A stretch of DNA of 47,969 nt, from contig NZ_JAHZQQ010000010.1 in assembly GCF_019930045.1 (NCBI RefSeq), forward strand, positions 1-47,969, given 5' to 3'. The DNA is from Streptococcus australis. Lineage in GTDB: Bacteria; Bacillota; Bacilli; Lactobacillales; Streptococcaceae. The position numbers were made by a program, and so were the translations under genes. How positions within the stretch are numbered: the first letter of the stretch is position 1; the number at the start of each line of letters is the position of its first letter. The notes under the pieces are model-generated. The model was given only the letters and a program-made list of their open reading frames with translations, searched no databases and was not told where the DNA came from. Below, in pieces: positions 8,678 to 18,597 of this stretch.

Positions 8678-10219
8678 ATGAGTATTTTAGAGGTGAAAAA
8701 TTTAAGCCACGGCTTTGGAGACCGGGCTATTTTTGAGGATGTGTCCTTCCGCTTGTTAAAGGGAGAGCATATTGGTTTGGTTGGAGCCAATGGTGAAGGA
8801 AAATCCACCTTCATGAGCATCGTGACGGGCAAGATGCAACCCGACGAAGGGAAGGTCGAGTGGTCTAAGTATGTGACCGCTGGCTATCTGGACCAGCATG
8901 CTGTCCTAAAAGAAGGGCAAACGGTGCGCGATGTCTTGCGGACAGCTTTCGACGAGCTCTTTAAAGCAGAGGCTCGCATCAATGACCTCTATATGGAAAT
9001 GGCTGAAGATGGAGCGGATATGGATGCTCTCATGGAAGAAGTCGGAGAGCTCCAGGATCGGTTAGAAAGTCGGGATTTCTATACCTTGGATGCCAAGATA
9101 GATGAAGTGGCGCGTGCTCTTGGGGTCATGGACTTTGGCATGGAGACAGATGTGACGGCCCTTTCAGGTGGGCAGCGGACCAAGGTCCTTTTGGCTAAAT
9201 TGCTCCTTGAAAAACCAGATATCCTTCTCTTGGACGAGCCAACCAACTACTTGGATGCGGAGCACATCGATTGGCTCAAACGCTACTTGCAGAACTATGA
9301 AAATGCCTTTGTCCTCATTTCCCACGATATTCCTTTCTTGAATGATGTAATCAACATCGTCTACCATGTGGAAAATCAGCAGTTGACCCGCTATTCCGGA
9401 GACTACTACCAATTCCTTGAAGTCCATGAAATGAAGAAATCGCAATTGGAAGCGGCTTATGAACGCCAGCAAAAAGAGATTGCTGATTTGAAAGATTTCG
9501 TAGCCCGCAATAAGGCGCGTGTGGCGACACGGAATATGGCCATGTCTCGTCAGAAGAAACTGGACAAGATGGAACTCATTGAGTTGCAAAGTGAGAAACC
9601 AAAGCCATCCTTTGAATTTAAAAATGCCCGGACTCCTGGACGCTTCATTTTCCAGGCCAAGGATCTCCAGATTGGGTATGACCGTCCTTTGACCAAGCCT
9701 TTGAACCTAACCTTTGAACGCAATCAAAAGGTGGCCATCATCGGGGCCAACGGGATCGGGAAAACCACTCTCTTGAAGAGCTTGCTGGGAATCATCCCAC
9801 CGATTGCTGGAGAAGTAGAACGTGGAGATTACCTAGAACTAGGCTATTTTGAGCAAGAGGTCGAAGGGGGCAATCGTCAGACACCGCTAGAGGCGGTCTG
9901 GAATGCCTTTCCAGCTCTCAACCAAGCAGAAGTCCGTGCAGCCCTTGCTCGCTGTGGTTTGACCACCAAGCATATCGAGAGCCAAATCCAGGTACTATCT
10001 GGTGGGGAGCAAGCCAAGGTGCGTTTCTGTCTTTTGATGAACCGTGAAAACAATGTCTTGGTACTGGACGAGCCGACCAACCACTTGGATGTGGATGCCA
10101 AGGATGAATTGAAACGGGCCCTTAAAGAATACAAAGGATCGATCCTCATGGTTTGCCACGAGCCAGACTTCTATGAAAGCTGGATGGACCAAATCTGGGA
10201 CTTTAATGAATTGACGTAA
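8678..10219 (+). CDS. ABC-F family ATPase (YbiT/YkpA-like)
   Basis: This 513-residue protein has two ABC ATPase domains and no membrane segments. Domain 1 has Walker A GANGEGKST near 35 and LSGGQ near 162; domain 2 has GANGIGKTT near 355 and LSGGE near 440. A charged linker (about 245-310) joins them, the ABC-F hallmark. ABC-F proteins act on ribosomes as translation factors or, in some subfamilies, as antibiotic-resistance proteins. Both Walker B regions end in LDEPTN with the catalytic Glu intact. Length and linker suggest the housekeeping YbiT/YkpA type rather than a resistance factor, but this is inference. Confidence 0.9.
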   Translation: MSILEVKNLSHGFGDRAIFEDVSFRLLKGEHIGLVGANGEGKSTFMSIVTGKMQPDEGKVEWSKYVTAGYLDQHAVLKEGQTVRDVLRTAFDELFKAEARINDLYMEMAEDGADMDALMEEVGELQDRLESRDFYTLDAKIDEVARALGVMDFGMETDVTALSGGQRTKVLLAKLLLEKPDILLLDEPTNYLDAEHIDWLKRYLQNYENAFVLISHDIPFLNDVINIVYHVENQQLTRYSGDYYQFLEVHEMKKSQLEAAYERQQKEIADLKDFVARNKARVATRNMAMSRQKKLDKMELIELQSEKPKPSFEFKNARTPGRFIFQAKDLQIGYDRPLTKPLNLTFERNQKVAIIGANGIGKTTLLKSLLGIIPPIAGEVERGDYLELGYFEQEVEGGNRQTPLEAVWNAFPALNQAEVRAALARCGLTTKHIESQIQVLSGGEQAKVRFCLLMNRENNVLVLDEPTNHLDVDAKDELKRALKEYKGSILMVCHEPDFYESWMDQIWDFNELT

Positions 10220-10223
10220 ACAC

Positions 10224-10251
10224 AAAAAGAGAACCGTGCGGTTCTCTTTTT
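10224..10251. terminator. Bidirectional intrinsic terminator
   Basis: Perfect 12-bp arms AAAAAGAGAACC and GGTTCTCTTTTT around GTGC, between the convergent ABC-F and cyclophilin genes. It abuts the cyclophilin stop codon. Confidence 0.92.
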
Positions 10252-10252
10252 C

Positions 10253-11077
10253 TTATTTCTTGAAATCGTAGTCTTTTACGATTTCCATTTTTTCAATTTT
10301 GACATCTTCTTTTGGTTTGTCTTTGTCGTCCGTTTCAACTTCAGCGATTTTGTCGACTACATCCATGCCGTCGATGACTTGTCCAAAGACAGTGTAGTTC
10401 CCACCATCAAGGGTAGGGTTTCCACCATTCTTATAAGCTTCAATGATTTTAGCAGGGAAGCGCTCAGTTGGAAGCTTGCTGGACCAGTCTTCTTTATTTT
10501 GGTTAATATAGAATTGGCTACCATTTGTATTTGGACCGGAATTGGCCATGGCTAGAGAACCACGAAGATTGTAGAGGTAAGGGGAGTATTCATTTTCAAA
10601 GCCTGCTCCTGAATCTTTAGAGGTATCTTTTCCTTTCCAAATAGACTCGCCACCTGTACCATCTCCTTTAGGATCTCCTGTTTGGATCATAAAGTTATTA
10701 ATCACGCGGTGGAAGAGGAGGCCATTATAATAGCCTTCCTTAGCATGGGTTAAGAAATTCTCAACGGCTAAAGGTGCGTATTTCGGAAAGAGCTTAACGG
10801 TAATGTCCCCTTTGTTGGTCGTGATTTTCACGACAGCTTCATCTTCAGCAACTTCGTTGGAGAGCTGAGGGAAGACCGCATTTTCATTGGTCATCGCATC
10901 TTGGATATCCTTACGAAGCTGATCTAATTTTTTTTGTTCACTAGCATCTACGCTAGAAGTAGTTGTTTGCTTAGTTTCTGAAGCCGAGCTAGAGGATGTC
11001 TTTGTATCTGATTGATTAGAGCCACATCCTGCCAAAGCTAAACCGGAAAATACAAGTAGGGCAATTAATTTTTTCAT
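10253..11077 (-). CDS. Cyclophilin-type peptidyl-prolyl isomerase lipoprotein
   Basis: Extracytoplasmic foldase of the cyclophilin class. The 274-residue protein begins with a lipoprotein signal and lipobox L-A-G-C (Cys18), followed by a Ser/Thr-rich spacer (residues 20-50). The cyclophilin domain (about 80-265) shows [16 protein letters not shown] and the active-site FYINQN-type stretch (G-S-Q-F-Y-I). It should be anchored to the outer face of the membrane. It has its own promoter (11110-11138) and a terminator shared with the ABC-F gene. Confidence 0.94.
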   Translation of the reverse strand: MKKLIALLVFSGLALAGCGSNQSDTKTSSSSASETKQTTTSSVDASEQKKLDQLRKDIQDAMTNENAVFPQLSNEVAEDEAVVKITTNKGDITVKLFPKYAPLAVENFLTHAKEGYYNGLLFHRVINNFMIQTGDPKGDGTGGESIWKGKDTSKDSGAGFENEYSPYLYNLRGSLAMANSGPNTNGSQFYINQNKEDWSSKLPTERFPAKIIEAYKNGGNPTLDGGNYTVFGQVIDGMDVVDKIAEVETDDKDKPKEDVKIEKMEIVKDYDFKK

Positions 11078-11109
11078 ATTAATCCTTTCAACACATTAGT
11101 CTATCCTCT

Positions 11110-11138
11110 ATTGTACCTTAATTTTCCATTTGATTCAA
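11110..11138 (-). promoter_or_regulatory. Promoter of the cyclophilin gene
   Basis: On the minus strand TTGAAT (11138-11133), a 17-bp spacer and TACAAT (11115-11110) lie about 35 bases upstream of the start codon. Confidence 0.6.
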
Positions 11139-11168
11139 ATCTATCCTTGGAATGTGGTGATATTAAGC

Positions 11169-11197
11169 TTGCAGGCCTATGAAAAATAAGGTATGAT
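11169..11197 (+). promoter_or_regulatory. Promoter of the 255-residue membrane protein gene
   Basis: TTGCAG (11169-11174), a 17-bp spacer and TATGAT (11192-11197), about 70 bases before the AGGAGG and start codon. Confidence 0.55.
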
Positions 11198-11268
11198 GGG
11201 AGGTAACTTATTTTGATATCAGAGAATCTGTTTTCAAGTAAAAATAAAGTCTATAAATAGGAGGCTAA

Positions 11269-12036
11269 ATGATGGATTATAAAACTCTACGCAAAAATTA
11301 TAGACTCTATATTAGATCTGCAGGCGTCTTGGCTATGCTTTTGATTGTTTGCATTGGGTTCGTGGTCAGGGATACTCTTCTTCAGACTGCTGGCCTCGTT
11401 TTGGTCCTTGCAGCCTTGTTTTTATTTCTCCACTTGCTCAAGAAGAGCTATACCAACAAGTGCAACACCTTGCTCCATGTAGACTTAGATTTAGCTTTTT
11501 GGCAGCAATACCTTCAGTTGAACAAGAATGTGAAAAAGCCCATTTTACAGATCGATATGAGGCTGACATCAGTCGCCTATTCTTTTATGATGGGAGATTT
11601 CGATACTGTCATAAAGGAAGCTAGGGAAGCACTCAGTCAGAAGGAACTACCGCAGAAATATAAGAACTTTTTTGAGAGTTATCTCATGCGATCAATTGTC
11701 CTGACAGATCCTGATTTGTCTAAGGAAGAGCTGGAGGCTCGATTAAATAAATTGACTATTACAGACACCACACTAGCTGAGAAAACTAAAAAGGTCTGTC
11801 TCGCTCTTTATGATTTAACCGTTCCCCACCAAAGCAATGGCTATTTCGAAGATTTAAGCAATGATTTCAAGTGCCAACAGTTGGAAATTATCTACTACCA
11901 GGCCTTAAATGCTACTCTTAAAGGTGATAAGCCTAGAGCGGAAGAGCTCTTTCGCAAATTAGTCTCAGAAGATGAGTCGCTCTATATCGTTCGAAAGGCG
12001 CAACAATACTTGAAGGATGAAGGTAATTATCTGTAA
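11269..12036 (+). CDS. Uncharacterised two-helix membrane protein
   Basis: Not recognised as a named family. The 255-residue protein has two adjacent hydrophobic helices (about residues 18-35 and 38-56) and then a soluble, helix-rich cytoplasmic region of about 195 residues with tetratricopeptide-like spacing of Y/L/A positions. It may be an anchored helical-repeat adaptor; that is inference. The start is ambiguous between ATG 11269 and ATG 11272: AGGAGG (11259-11264) is 4 bases from the first and 7 from the second, so the second may be used. No terminator is seen before the next gene. Confidence 0.7.
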   Translation: MMDYKTLRKNYRLYIRSAGVLAMLLIVCIGFVVRDTLLQTAGLVLVLAALFLFLHLLKKSYTNKCNTLLHVDLDLAFWQQYLQLNKNVKKPILQIDMRLTSVAYSFMMGDFDTVIKEAREALSQKELPQKYKNFFESYLMRSIVLTDPDLSKEELEARLNKLTITDTTLAEKTKKVCLALYDLTVPHQSNGYFEDLSNDFKCQQLEIIYYQALNATLKGDKPRAEELFRKLVSEDESLYIVRKAQQYLKDEGNYL

Positions 12037-12102
12037 ATCCTCCAAACAAAACAGATTTTTTTCAAATGAAGGTATAAATAGTTCAAGAGAGATAGGCTTA
12101 AA

Positions 12103-12657
12103 ATGGAGAAACAGATGACAACTATTTCAGATATACTAGAAAAATTTTATGCAGATCACGAGGTGAAACCCTATATTTCGCCTGAGAGGGATTTGGAAGC
12201 TTGGTTGTTAGATCCAAAACCTGTTTCCAAACGAAATATGGAGCTCCTTCGAGATGGCTTGCTTGCAGGGGATATCATTCTCTTGTGGCGGATCCATTTT
12301 GGAACCTTTACGACAGAGACTTGGTTTCCTAAGTACTTCGAATACACTTATAGGATTCATGCGCCGGAACATTTGAAGGTTTTGGTAGATAAGGGGTATG
12401 CTGTTATCGAATCCGCTTTTGATTCGCTGGACCATATCAATGCGACCATGAAAAAAGCCATTCTTAAAAAGAAGGGAGTCGCGGGCTTGTCCAAAATGAA
12501 AGCAGCCGATTTGAACCAAGCTTTAGCGAATCACTTTACCGAAGAAGAGTTGGCACAAGAGTTCACAGTTCGGGGCTATCAGTTGACGGAAAAAGGAAAA
12601 CAAGCGTTGAAAGAGCATCAAGCCATCATCGACCGCCACCCAAAGAAAAATCTATAA
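12103..12657 (+). CDS. Hypothetical protein with SAP-like helix segment
   Basis: A soluble protein of 184 residues with no signal or membrane segment. A region around residues 118-150 (K-A-I-L-K-K-K-G-V, G-L-S-K-M, A-A-D-L) resembles the helix-extended-loop-helix of SAP-type domains, and the C-terminus (L-T-E-K-G-K-Q-A-L) looks like a winged-helix fragment seen in many low-GC hypotheticals. Function is unknown; nucleic-acid binding is a guess. The start could also be ATG 12115, which has GGAGA 5 bases ahead, whereas ATG 12103 has only a weak upstream GAGAGAT. Confidence 0.65.
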   Translation: MEKQMTTISDILEKFYADHEVKPYISPERDLEAWLLDPKPVSKRNMELLRDGLLAGDIILLWRIHFGTFTTETWFPKYFEYTYRIHAPEHLKVLVDKGYAVIESAFDSLDHINATMKKAILKKKGVAGLSKMKAADLNQALANHFTEEELAQEFTVRGYQLTEKGKQALKEHQAIIDRHPKKNL

Positions 12658-12659
12658 GT

Positions 12660-12687
12660 AACAGTACCTGTGAGGTACTGTTTTTTG
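12660..12687 (+). terminator. Intrinsic terminator
   Basis: Arms AACAGTACCT and AGGTACTGTT around GTG, followed by a T run, directly after the stop at 12657. Confidence 0.9.
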
Positions 12688-12743
12688 TTGTTTATGTCGT
12701 AGATGAGAGAAAAGGATTTTACTAGAGAACTAGTCTAGAAATG

Positions 12744-12752
12744 TGGTATAAT
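12744..12752 (+). promoter_or_regulatory. Extended -10 promoter immediately before ftsK
   Basis: TG-G-TATAAT (TG at 12744-12745, TATAAT at 12747-12752) is a perfect extended -10. The ATG of ftsK is at 12760, only 7 bases after the -10, where transcription would be expected to begin. No convincing -35 box is visible. Confidence 0.6.
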
Positions 12753-12759
12753 TAAGGTT

Positions 12760-15114
12760 ATGGCAAACAATAATCAATCAAAAAAAACACGGTCGACAAG
12801 ACGACTGTCTAAAGCAGAAATAGAAAGAAAAAAAGCAATTCGCCGAATGATCATGACGATTGTCTTAACTCTCGTCTTCATTTTCGCCTTTTTACGATTA
12901 GGGGCCTTAGGCTTAGTGACCTACAACCTTATCCGTCTCTTGGTAGGTAGTCTGGCTTACGTCGCGATGACGGCTGTTATTGTCTACCTCTTCTTTTTCA
13001 AATGGATTGAGAAGCATGAGGGGACCTTGTCTGGCTTTTTAAGTCTTTTTGCAGGCTTGCTACTGATCTATCAAGCTTACTTTGTCTCCCTCTTGAAACT
13101 TGAAGGCTCTTCTTTTGGGCCAACCTTCTCACGTATCTTAGGGGACCTCGTGCACCTTCGCGTCTCTTCTTTTGCAGGAGGAGGACTACTAGGAGCAATC
13201 TTATATACGCCGATTGCCTTCTTGCTCTCGAACATCGGGACTTATTTCATTGGAGGACTCTTGATCGTATTAGGACTTCTCTTGATGAGTTCTTATTCGG
13301 TTTATGATTTGTATGAGCAGGCTGTCGCAGCTTTTCACTCCTTTATGGAAAAACGGGAAATTCGTCGCCAAGAGCGCTTTGTCGAGCGTGAAGAGAAGAA
13401 GGCGCTTCAAGCAGAAGCAGAGGAGGCTGCCCGCATCGAGCAACTTGCAGAAGCTAGTCCCATGAGTACAGAAGGCTATCCTGTAGATTTTGAGACAGGT
13501 GAGGTCATGGAACCTGTGACCGAAACAGAAGCACCTGCAGAGGAGGCCTATCCTCAAATTTATCTACCAAATGAAGAGGAAGGCTACTCGGAAGAATGGT
13601 CGGACGACTCCCCAGAGGAGCTTGAAGAAGTTTCAGAAGAGGAGGATATGGATGAAGAAGTCACTGTAGACTTCACGCCTAAGGAACTCCTTCAATACAA
13701 ACTTCCAACCATTGATCTCTTCGCACCTGACAAGCCGAAAAATCAATCCAAAGAGAAAAATATCGTTCGTCAGAATATTCGCATTTTGGAAGAGACCTTT
13801 GCAAGTTTCAATATCAAGGCGACAGTGGAGCGGGCGGAAATCGGCCCCTCTGTTACTAAGTATGAAGTAAAACCGGCTGTCGGTGTGCGGGTCAACCGCA
13901 TCTCCAACCTAGCAGATGATTTGGCCTTGGCCCTAGCAGCCAAGGATGTGCGGATTGAAGCACCGATTCCAGGGAAGTCTCTGGTCGGGATTGAGGTGCC
14001 CAACTCAGAGATTGCGACCGTTTCTTTCCGTGAATTGTGGGAACAGTCCAAAACTGATCCTACCAAACTCCTTGAGATTCCTCTTGGGAAGGCTGTAGAT
14101 GGCTCAGCTCGGACCTTTGATTTGGCTCGGATGCCCCACCTCTTGGTAGCGGGTTCGACCGGTTCTGGTAAGTCGGTAGCGGTCAATGGCATTATTTCGA
14201 GTATCTTGATGAAGGCCCGTCCGGACGAAGTCAAATTTATGATGGTCGATCCAAAGATGGTGGAGCTTTCTGTCTACAATGATATTCCCCACCTTTTGAT
14301 CCCAGTGGTGACCAACCCACGCAAGGCCAGTCGGGCCCTACAAAAGGTTGTCGATGAGATGGAAAATCGCTATGAGCTCTTCTCAAAAGTGGGAGCTCGC
14401 AATATTGCTGGCTTTAATGCCAAGGTGGCTGAGTACAATGTCCAGTCTGAGATGAAGCAAGTGCCCCTTCCATTGATTGTGGTCATTGTCGATGAGTTGG
14501 CAGACTTGATAATGGTCGCAAGTAAAGAAGTGGAAGATGCCATTATTCGTCTGGGACAGAAGGCGCGTGCAGCAGGGATCCACATGATCTTGGCAACCCA
14601 GCGGCCATCGGTTGACGTTATCTCAGGTTTGATCAAGGCCAATGTGCCTTCTCGTGTCGCTTTTGCGGTATCATCCGGGACCGACTCACGGACCATCTTG
14701 GATGAAAATGGAGCGGAGAAACTGCTTGGTCGTGGAGACATGCTCTTTAAACCGATCGATGAAAATCATCCAATCCGTCTGCAAGGCTCCTTTATCTCAG
14801 ATGACGATGTGGAGCGGATTGTTAACTTCGTCAAAGAGCAAGCTGAAGCGGATTATGATGATGCCTTTGATCCAGGTGAAGTATCTGAGTCAGACTTTGA
14901 TGGAGGTATGGGTGGCTCAGACGAAGGCGATCCTCTCTTTGAAGAGGCAAAGGCGCTCGTGATTGAAACTCAAAAAGCCAGTGCTTCGATGATTCAGCGT
15001 CGCTTATCGGTTGGTTTTAACCGGGCCACTCGCCTCATGGAAGACTTGGAAGCAGCGGGTGTCATCGGACCAGCTGAAGGAACCAAGCCAAGAAAGGTCT
15101 TACAGACCAATTAA
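12760..15114 (+). CDS. ftsK: DNA translocase FtsK/SpoIIIE
   Basis: Septum-located, ATP-driven DNA pump that clears chromosome termini during division. The 784-residue protein has a basic N-terminus, about four to five membrane helices (residues 30-185), an acidic Glu-rich linker (about 205-310), then the RecA-like motor with Walker A GSTGSGKS near 466 and Walker [12 protein letters not shown] near 578. A C-terminal winged-helix gamma domain (about 725-780) recognises polarity sequences. It sits alone between two terminators. The expected transcription start is almost at the ATG. Confidence 0.95.
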   Translation: MANNNQSKKTRSTRRLSKAEIERKKAIRRMIMTIVLTLVFIFAFLRLGALGLVTYNLIRLLVGSLAYVAMTAVIVYLFFFKWIEKHEGTLSGFLSLFAGLLLIYQAYFVSLLKLEGSSFGPTFSRILGDLVHLRVSSFAGGGLLGAILYTPIAFLLSNIGTYFIGGLLIVLGLLLMSSYSVYDLYEQAVAAFHSFMEKREIRRQERFVEREEKKALQAEAEEAARIEQLAEASPMSTEGYPVDFETGEVMEPVTETEAPAEEAYPQIYLPNEEEGYSEEWSDDSPEELEEVSEEEDMDEEVTVDFTPKELLQYKLPTIDLFAPDKPKNQSKEKNIVRQNIRILEETFASFNIKATVERAEIGPSVTKYEVKPAVGVRVNRISNLADDLALALAAKDVRIEAPIPGKSLVGIEVPNSEIATVSFRELWEQSKTDPTKLLEIPLGKAVDGSARTFDLARMPHLLVAGSTGSGKSVAVNGIISSILMKARPDEVKFMMVDPKMVELSVYNDIPHLLIPVVTNPRKASRALQKVVDEMENRYELFSKVGARNIAGFNAKVAEYNVQSEMKQVPLPLIVVIVDELADLIMVASKEVEDAIIRLGQKARAAGIHMILATQRPSVDVISGLIKANVPSRVAFAVSSGTDSRTILDENGAEKLLGRGDMLFKPIDENHPIRLQGSFISDDDVERIVNFVKEQAEADYDDAFDPGEVSESDFDGGMGGSDEGDPLFEEAKALVIETQKASASMIQRRLSVGFNRATRLMEDLEAAGVIGPAEGTKPRKVLQTN

Positions 15115-15157
15115 TCTTTCTTTAAATGAAGAAGGAATGAGATATTTGACAATAGCA

Positions 15158-15189
15158 AAAACCTGCCTGTACAAGGGGCAGGTTTTGTT
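15158..15189 (+). terminator. Intrinsic terminator after ftsK
   Basis: Arms AAAACCTGCC and GGCAGGTTTT around a 9-base loop, then a T-rich tail, about 45 bases after the ftsK stop. Confidence 0.88.
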
Positions 15190-15215
15190 TACGATAAAAA
15201 AGAAAAGGACAGTAG

Positions 15216-15602
15216 ATGCATCTCGATACCATTCACCACATTGCCATTATTGGCCACGATTATGATAAAACCAGAGAATTTTATGTAGATAAGTTAGGCT
15301 TTGAACCTTTAGACGAACACCATCGACCAGAAAAGCAGGATATTCTCTTTAATATTCGAAAAGGAAACCTGACCTTGGAAATATTTATCAAACCAGATGC
15401 CCCCAAGAGACCCTTTCTCCCTCATCCAGAGCATACCGGTCTCCGTCATCTGGCTTTTAAAGTGGAAGATGTCCAAGCCTGTCTAGCAGAGTTTGACCAA
15501 TTAGGAATCCCTCATACAGAACTACGGGTGGATGATTTTGATGGGCGCAAAATGGCCTTCTTCTTTGATCCCGATGGCTTGCCTCTTGAACTTCACGAAT
15601 AG
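15216..15602 (+). CDS. Vicinal oxygen chelate (glyoxalase-like) protein
   Basis: A single VOC domain of 128 residues. The repeated beta-alpha-beta-beta-beta modules are visible as H-H-I-A-I-I near residue 7 and G-L-R-H-L-A-F near 73, and the C-terminal D-P-D-G-L-P-L-E-L-H-E carries the metal-ligand Glu position of glyoxalase I-like enzymes. Metal-dependent handling of a small substrate such as a methylglyoxal adduct is likely, but the substrate cannot be read from sequence. AAAAGGACAG lies ahead of the ATG. Confidence 0.82.
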   Translation: MHLDTIHHIAIIGHDYDKTREFYVDKLGFEPLDEHHRPEKQDILFNIRKGNLTLEIFIKPDAPKRPFLPHPEHTGLRHLAFKVEDVQACLAEFDQLGIPHTELRVDDFDGRKMAFFFDPDGLPLELHE

Positions 15603-15686
15603 GTCTACACAATCTTCGGTCTCTAGTCCCAAGCCAGAAGACATTCTTTTTGCTAAACTAGATACAGAAAAAAGAAAGAAGAAAAT

Positions 15687-18032
15687 ATGGAAGAGAAGCG
15701 ATATAGCGGGCTAACGAATGAGCAAGTCCAAAGCAGAATTAGAGAAGGCAAACAAAATCGAGTAACCATCAGGGCAGAAAAGTTGACAAGAGATATTATT
15801 TATTCAAATGTCTTTACCTATTTCAACCTGGTTTTTGGTATTCTAGCTATCTTGTTGATACTAGTACGGTCTTGGAACAATATGTTATTTGTTCCCATTG
15901 TGGTCGTTAACTCCTTGATTGGGATTGTTCAAGAAATGCGGTCCCGGCGGATTTTAAATAAGATGCGCCTCCTTCAAGTAGAGAAAGCTCGAGTGATTCG
16001 TGAGGGAGAACGGCTGGATCTTCCTGTCGACCAGGTGGTCGAGGGGGATGTCGTCTTGTTCCAAGCAGGGGATCAAATCTATGCGGATGCCAAGGTTCTG
16101 GATGGTTCGATCATGGTCGATGAGTCTCAATTAACAGGTGAAGCAGATGAAATCCCTAAAGGTGAGAATCAGAAACTCATGTCAGGAAGTTTTGTCATCT
16201 CAGGTCAAGCAGTTGCCGTCTTAGAACAAGTAGGAGATGCGTCTTATATTAATCAGCTGAGTCTATCTGCTAAGAAAGTCAAGGGACACGAAGAATCCGA
16301 AATGGTTCATGCTGTGGATGGTCTCGTCCGAATGATCGGAATGATTCTCATCCCGATTGGCTTTCTCTTGTTCATGCAGAGCTATCTAGGAAATCAAGAC
16401 TCCCTCAAAGTTAGCATTACCTCCATGGTCGGTGCTATCATTGGGATGGTCCCAGAAGGACTCTACCTCTTAATGACCCTGGCCTTGGTGCTTGGAGCAA
16501 CCCGCTTAGCCCTTCAAAAGGTTCTACTCAACAGTATGAAGGGAATTGAAACCCTATCCCGTATCGACGTCCTTTGTCTAGACAAGACGGGAACCATTAC
16601 CGAACACAGGATGCAGGTGAGTGAGCTCCTCCCCTTGGCACTAGATGAAAAAGAAGGCAAAGAAATATTAAGCCACTATCTCCAGGCCAGTGAGGATCAG
16701 AATGATACTATCACGGCCATTCGGCAGTATCACTCAGTCCAAACAAGTGAAGTTTGGACCGTTCAAGATCGTCTTCCTTTTTCATCCAAGAAGAAATTTG
16801 GGGGCCTTCAGTTCCAACAAGGTATTTACCTACTAGGGGCACCGGATGTTTTGCTTCGAGATGATCTCGATGCTTACCAAGAAGTCTGGCAGCGAGAGAT
16901 TGAACGAGGGGCGCGTGTCCTTATTTTGGGGCATTACCAGGGGGAGCAATTGACGGAAGTATTAGAAGCTCCAGTCCTTCCCCTCCTAGCTTTGGTCTTG
17001 GAGAATCCCGTACGGTCGACTGCTCCTGAAACCTTTGCTTATTTCCAAAAACAAGGGGTGACCATCAAGGTTATTTCAGGGGATCATCCTGTGACAGTTG
17101 CTGCCGTTGCTCAGAAAGCAGGTATTCCTGATGCAGATCAAGTGGTCGATGCTAGTCAGCTTAAGACATATGAGGAGGTAGTAGATGCAGCAAGGACCTA
17201 CACCATCTTTGGACGAGTTAGTCCAGAACAAAAACAAATCCTCGTAGAGAGCTTGCAGGCGGATGGCCATAAGGTTGGGATGACAGGGGATGGGGTCAAT
17301 GACATTCTCGCTATGAAAAAGGCAGATTGTAGTATTGCCATGAATTCGGGCCACGATGCGACCAAAAAGGTGGCCCAGGTTGTGCTTTTAGATTCGGACT
17401 TCTCTCACATGCCGTCGATTGTGGATGAAGGTCGCCGAGTTGTCAACAATATTCAGCGTTCGGCGAGTCTCTTTTTGGTCAAGAATATCTTTTCAATATT
17501 ATTGGCTATCTTGGCTATTCTCTTTCGTTTCACATATCCCATTCAAGCTTCTCAAATGTCCTTGATCAGTGGATTTACCATCGGAATCCCTGGTTTCTTA
17601 CTGGCCTTGGAGAAGAATCGATCCCGGATAGAAGGAGACTTTATTGAAACCGTGATAGAGCAGGCTCTTCCAGCCGCCTTGACCAATCTCATATCGGTCC
17701 TTTTTCTTGTGGTTCTGGGTCCTTTCCTTGGATTAAGTCAGGGAGATATTTCGACCATCTCGATTTACCTGCTGGCTTTGATTGGCTTTACAAAAGTATA
17801 CCAACTCAGCCTTCCCTTTAATCATGTAAAATTGGGCATCATCCTTCTTAATGTAACAGGATTTTGTCTGTCGGTCTTTGTATTTTCTTCCATTTTTAAT
17901 CTCAGCCATCTTCATCTGACTGGCTGGATCTTGACTCTTGTCCTAGGACTGGTCATGGAAGGAGTTTTATGGGTGATGAATCGTCTTGTCTATACCTTGG
18001 TGCCCCATCTGCATAAGTCCAGAAACAAATAA
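15687..18032 (+). CDS. P-type cation-transporting ATPase (CtpE-like)
   Basis: This 781-residue membrane pump shows the phosphorylation motif DKTGT with Asp299, the actuator motif TGEADEIPKG near 151, the transmembrane-4 motif PEGL near 255 and the hinge TGDGVND near 533. There is no N-terminal heavy-metal domain and no CPx motif, so this is not a copper or zinc pump. The overall form matches the CtpE-type group, implicated in calcium homeostasis in mycobacteria; the ion here is not proven. Eight to ten membrane helices are apparent. It ends at a terminator facing a small convergent membrane-protein gene. Confidence 0.88.
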   Translation: MEEKRYSGLTNEQVQSRIREGKQNRVTIRAEKLTRDIIYSNVFTYFNLVFGILAILLILVRSWNNMLFVPIVVVNSLIGIVQEMRSRRILNKMRLLQVEKARVIREGERLDLPVDQVVEGDVVLFQAGDQIYADAKVLDGSIMVDESQLTGEADEIPKGENQKLMSGSFVISGQAVAVLEQVGDASYINQLSLSAKKVKGHEESEMVHAVDGLVRMIGMILIPIGFLLFMQSYLGNQDSLKVSITSMVGAIIGMVPEGLYLLMTLALVLGATRLALQKVLLNSMKGIETLSRIDVLCLDKTGTITEHRMQVSELLPLALDEKEGKEILSHYLQASEDQNDTITAIRQYHSVQTSEVWTVQDRLPFSSKKKFGGLQFQQGIYLLGAPDVLLRDDLDAYQEVWQREIERGARVLILGHYQGEQLTEVLEAPVLPLLALVLENPVRSTAPETFAYFQKQGVTIKVISGDHPVTVAAVAQKAGIPDADQVVDASQLKTYEEVVDAARTYTIFGRVSPEQKQILVESLQADGHKVGMTGDGVNDILAMKKADCSIAMNSGHDATKKVAQVVLLDSDFSHMPSIVDEGRRVVNNIQRSASLFLVKNIFSILLAILAILFRFTYPIQASQMSLISGFTIGIPGFLLALEKNRSRIEGDFIETVIEQALPAALTNLISVLFLVVLGPFLGLSQGDISTISIYLLALIGFTKVYQLSLPFNHVKLGIILLNVTGFCLSVFVFSSIFNLSHLHLTGWILTLVLGLVMEGVLWVMNRLVYTLVPHLHKSRNK

Positions 18033-18035
18033 AAA

Positions 18036-18077
18036 AACGGTATTAGCTAAATCATCTTGGATCTAGTTAATACCGTT
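18036..18077. terminator. Terminator between convergent genes
   Basis: Arms AACGGTATTAGCTA and TAGTTAATACCGTT pair over 14 positions with one G-U wobble, with A- and T-rich flanks. Confidence 0.8.
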
Positions 18078-18092
18078 ATTTTATTATTAAAA

Positions 18093-18437
18093 TCAGATAA
18101 AGAGACTAATCGTCATGATGAGGTATAGGAAGAAGGTAATGAGAAAACCTGCTCTCCAAAAGTACTTAAAAAATTTCGGATAGTAAAAGCTACGTCTCTT
18201 TTTCAAGAAATAGATAGTCAAGCCGATAGCTAAGAGGGACAAGGCCAATAACAATTGCGGCAACAAATTATGATAGTAAGCCGCATCTGAAATCAAATAG
18301 TATTCAAGCGCGAACAGAGGAAAAGCCAGATCGGCAAAATTCCAGCCATATCGACGCAGTTTAAAGACTCGAATAATAATCCCACTGAGAATCAGGGTCA
18401 AAAAAATAAATACAAGGGAAGCAACTTTTATTAACAT
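18093..18437 (-). CDS. Small membrane protein (DUF3397-like)
   Basis: This 114-residue protein has four predicted membrane helices with short basic loops (L-K-R-R, K-K-R-R), consistent with the DUF3397 family found beside rplK in streptococci; the family name is from memory of context. Function is unknown. It is divergent from rplK and convergent with the P-type ATPase. Confidence 0.7.
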   Translation of the reverse strand: MLIKVASLVFIFLTLILSGIIIRVFKLRRYGWNFADLAFPLFALEYYLISDAAYYHNLLPQLLLALSLLAIGLTIYFLKKRRSFYYPKFFKYFWRAGFLITFFLYLIMTISLFI

Positions 18438-18490
18438 ACCTCCATTTTATCACAAAAGTAAAAAAAGTGTGATGGAAATGAAATTTTTTC

Positions 18491-18518
18491 TTGCATTCGG
18501 AAGAAAATAGTGTATAAT
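18491..18518 (+). promoter_or_regulatory. rplK-rplA promoter
   Basis: TTGCAT (18491-18496), a 16-bp spacer and TATAAT (18513-18518), followed by a structured leader of about 70 bases before rplK. Confidence 0.7.
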
Positions 18519-18524
18519 AGAAAG

Positions 18525-18580
18525 GTATGCGCAGAGCATACTTGTGGGAGGTAAAAATCTGTAATTACCGCCAAAACCAC
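18525..18580 (+). ncRNA. Structured rplK leader with likely L1-binding site
   Basis: GTATGC (18525-18530) and GCATAC (18536-18541) form a first hairpin. Then GTGGGAGGT at 18544 and ACCAC ending at 18580 form a second stem, with GGTAA and TTACC pairing inside. The GUGGGAG...AAAAUC...CCAC layout recurs before rplA (19074-19100). L1 autoregulates rplK-rplA in other bacteria by binding an mRNA mimic of its 23S rRNA site, so this is the likely operator. That assignment is inference from structure and position. Confidence 0.6.
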
Positions 18581-18597
18581 AAAGGAGGATTTAAGAA

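Noticed and set aside
9164..9589. 141-codon minus-strand ORF inside the ABC-F gene
   Set aside because: It lies wholly within a well-supported gene and shows no recognisable domain.
13770..14234. 154-codon minus-strand ORF inside ftsK
   Set aside because: It is a shadow of the motor-domain coding sequence with no start signal.
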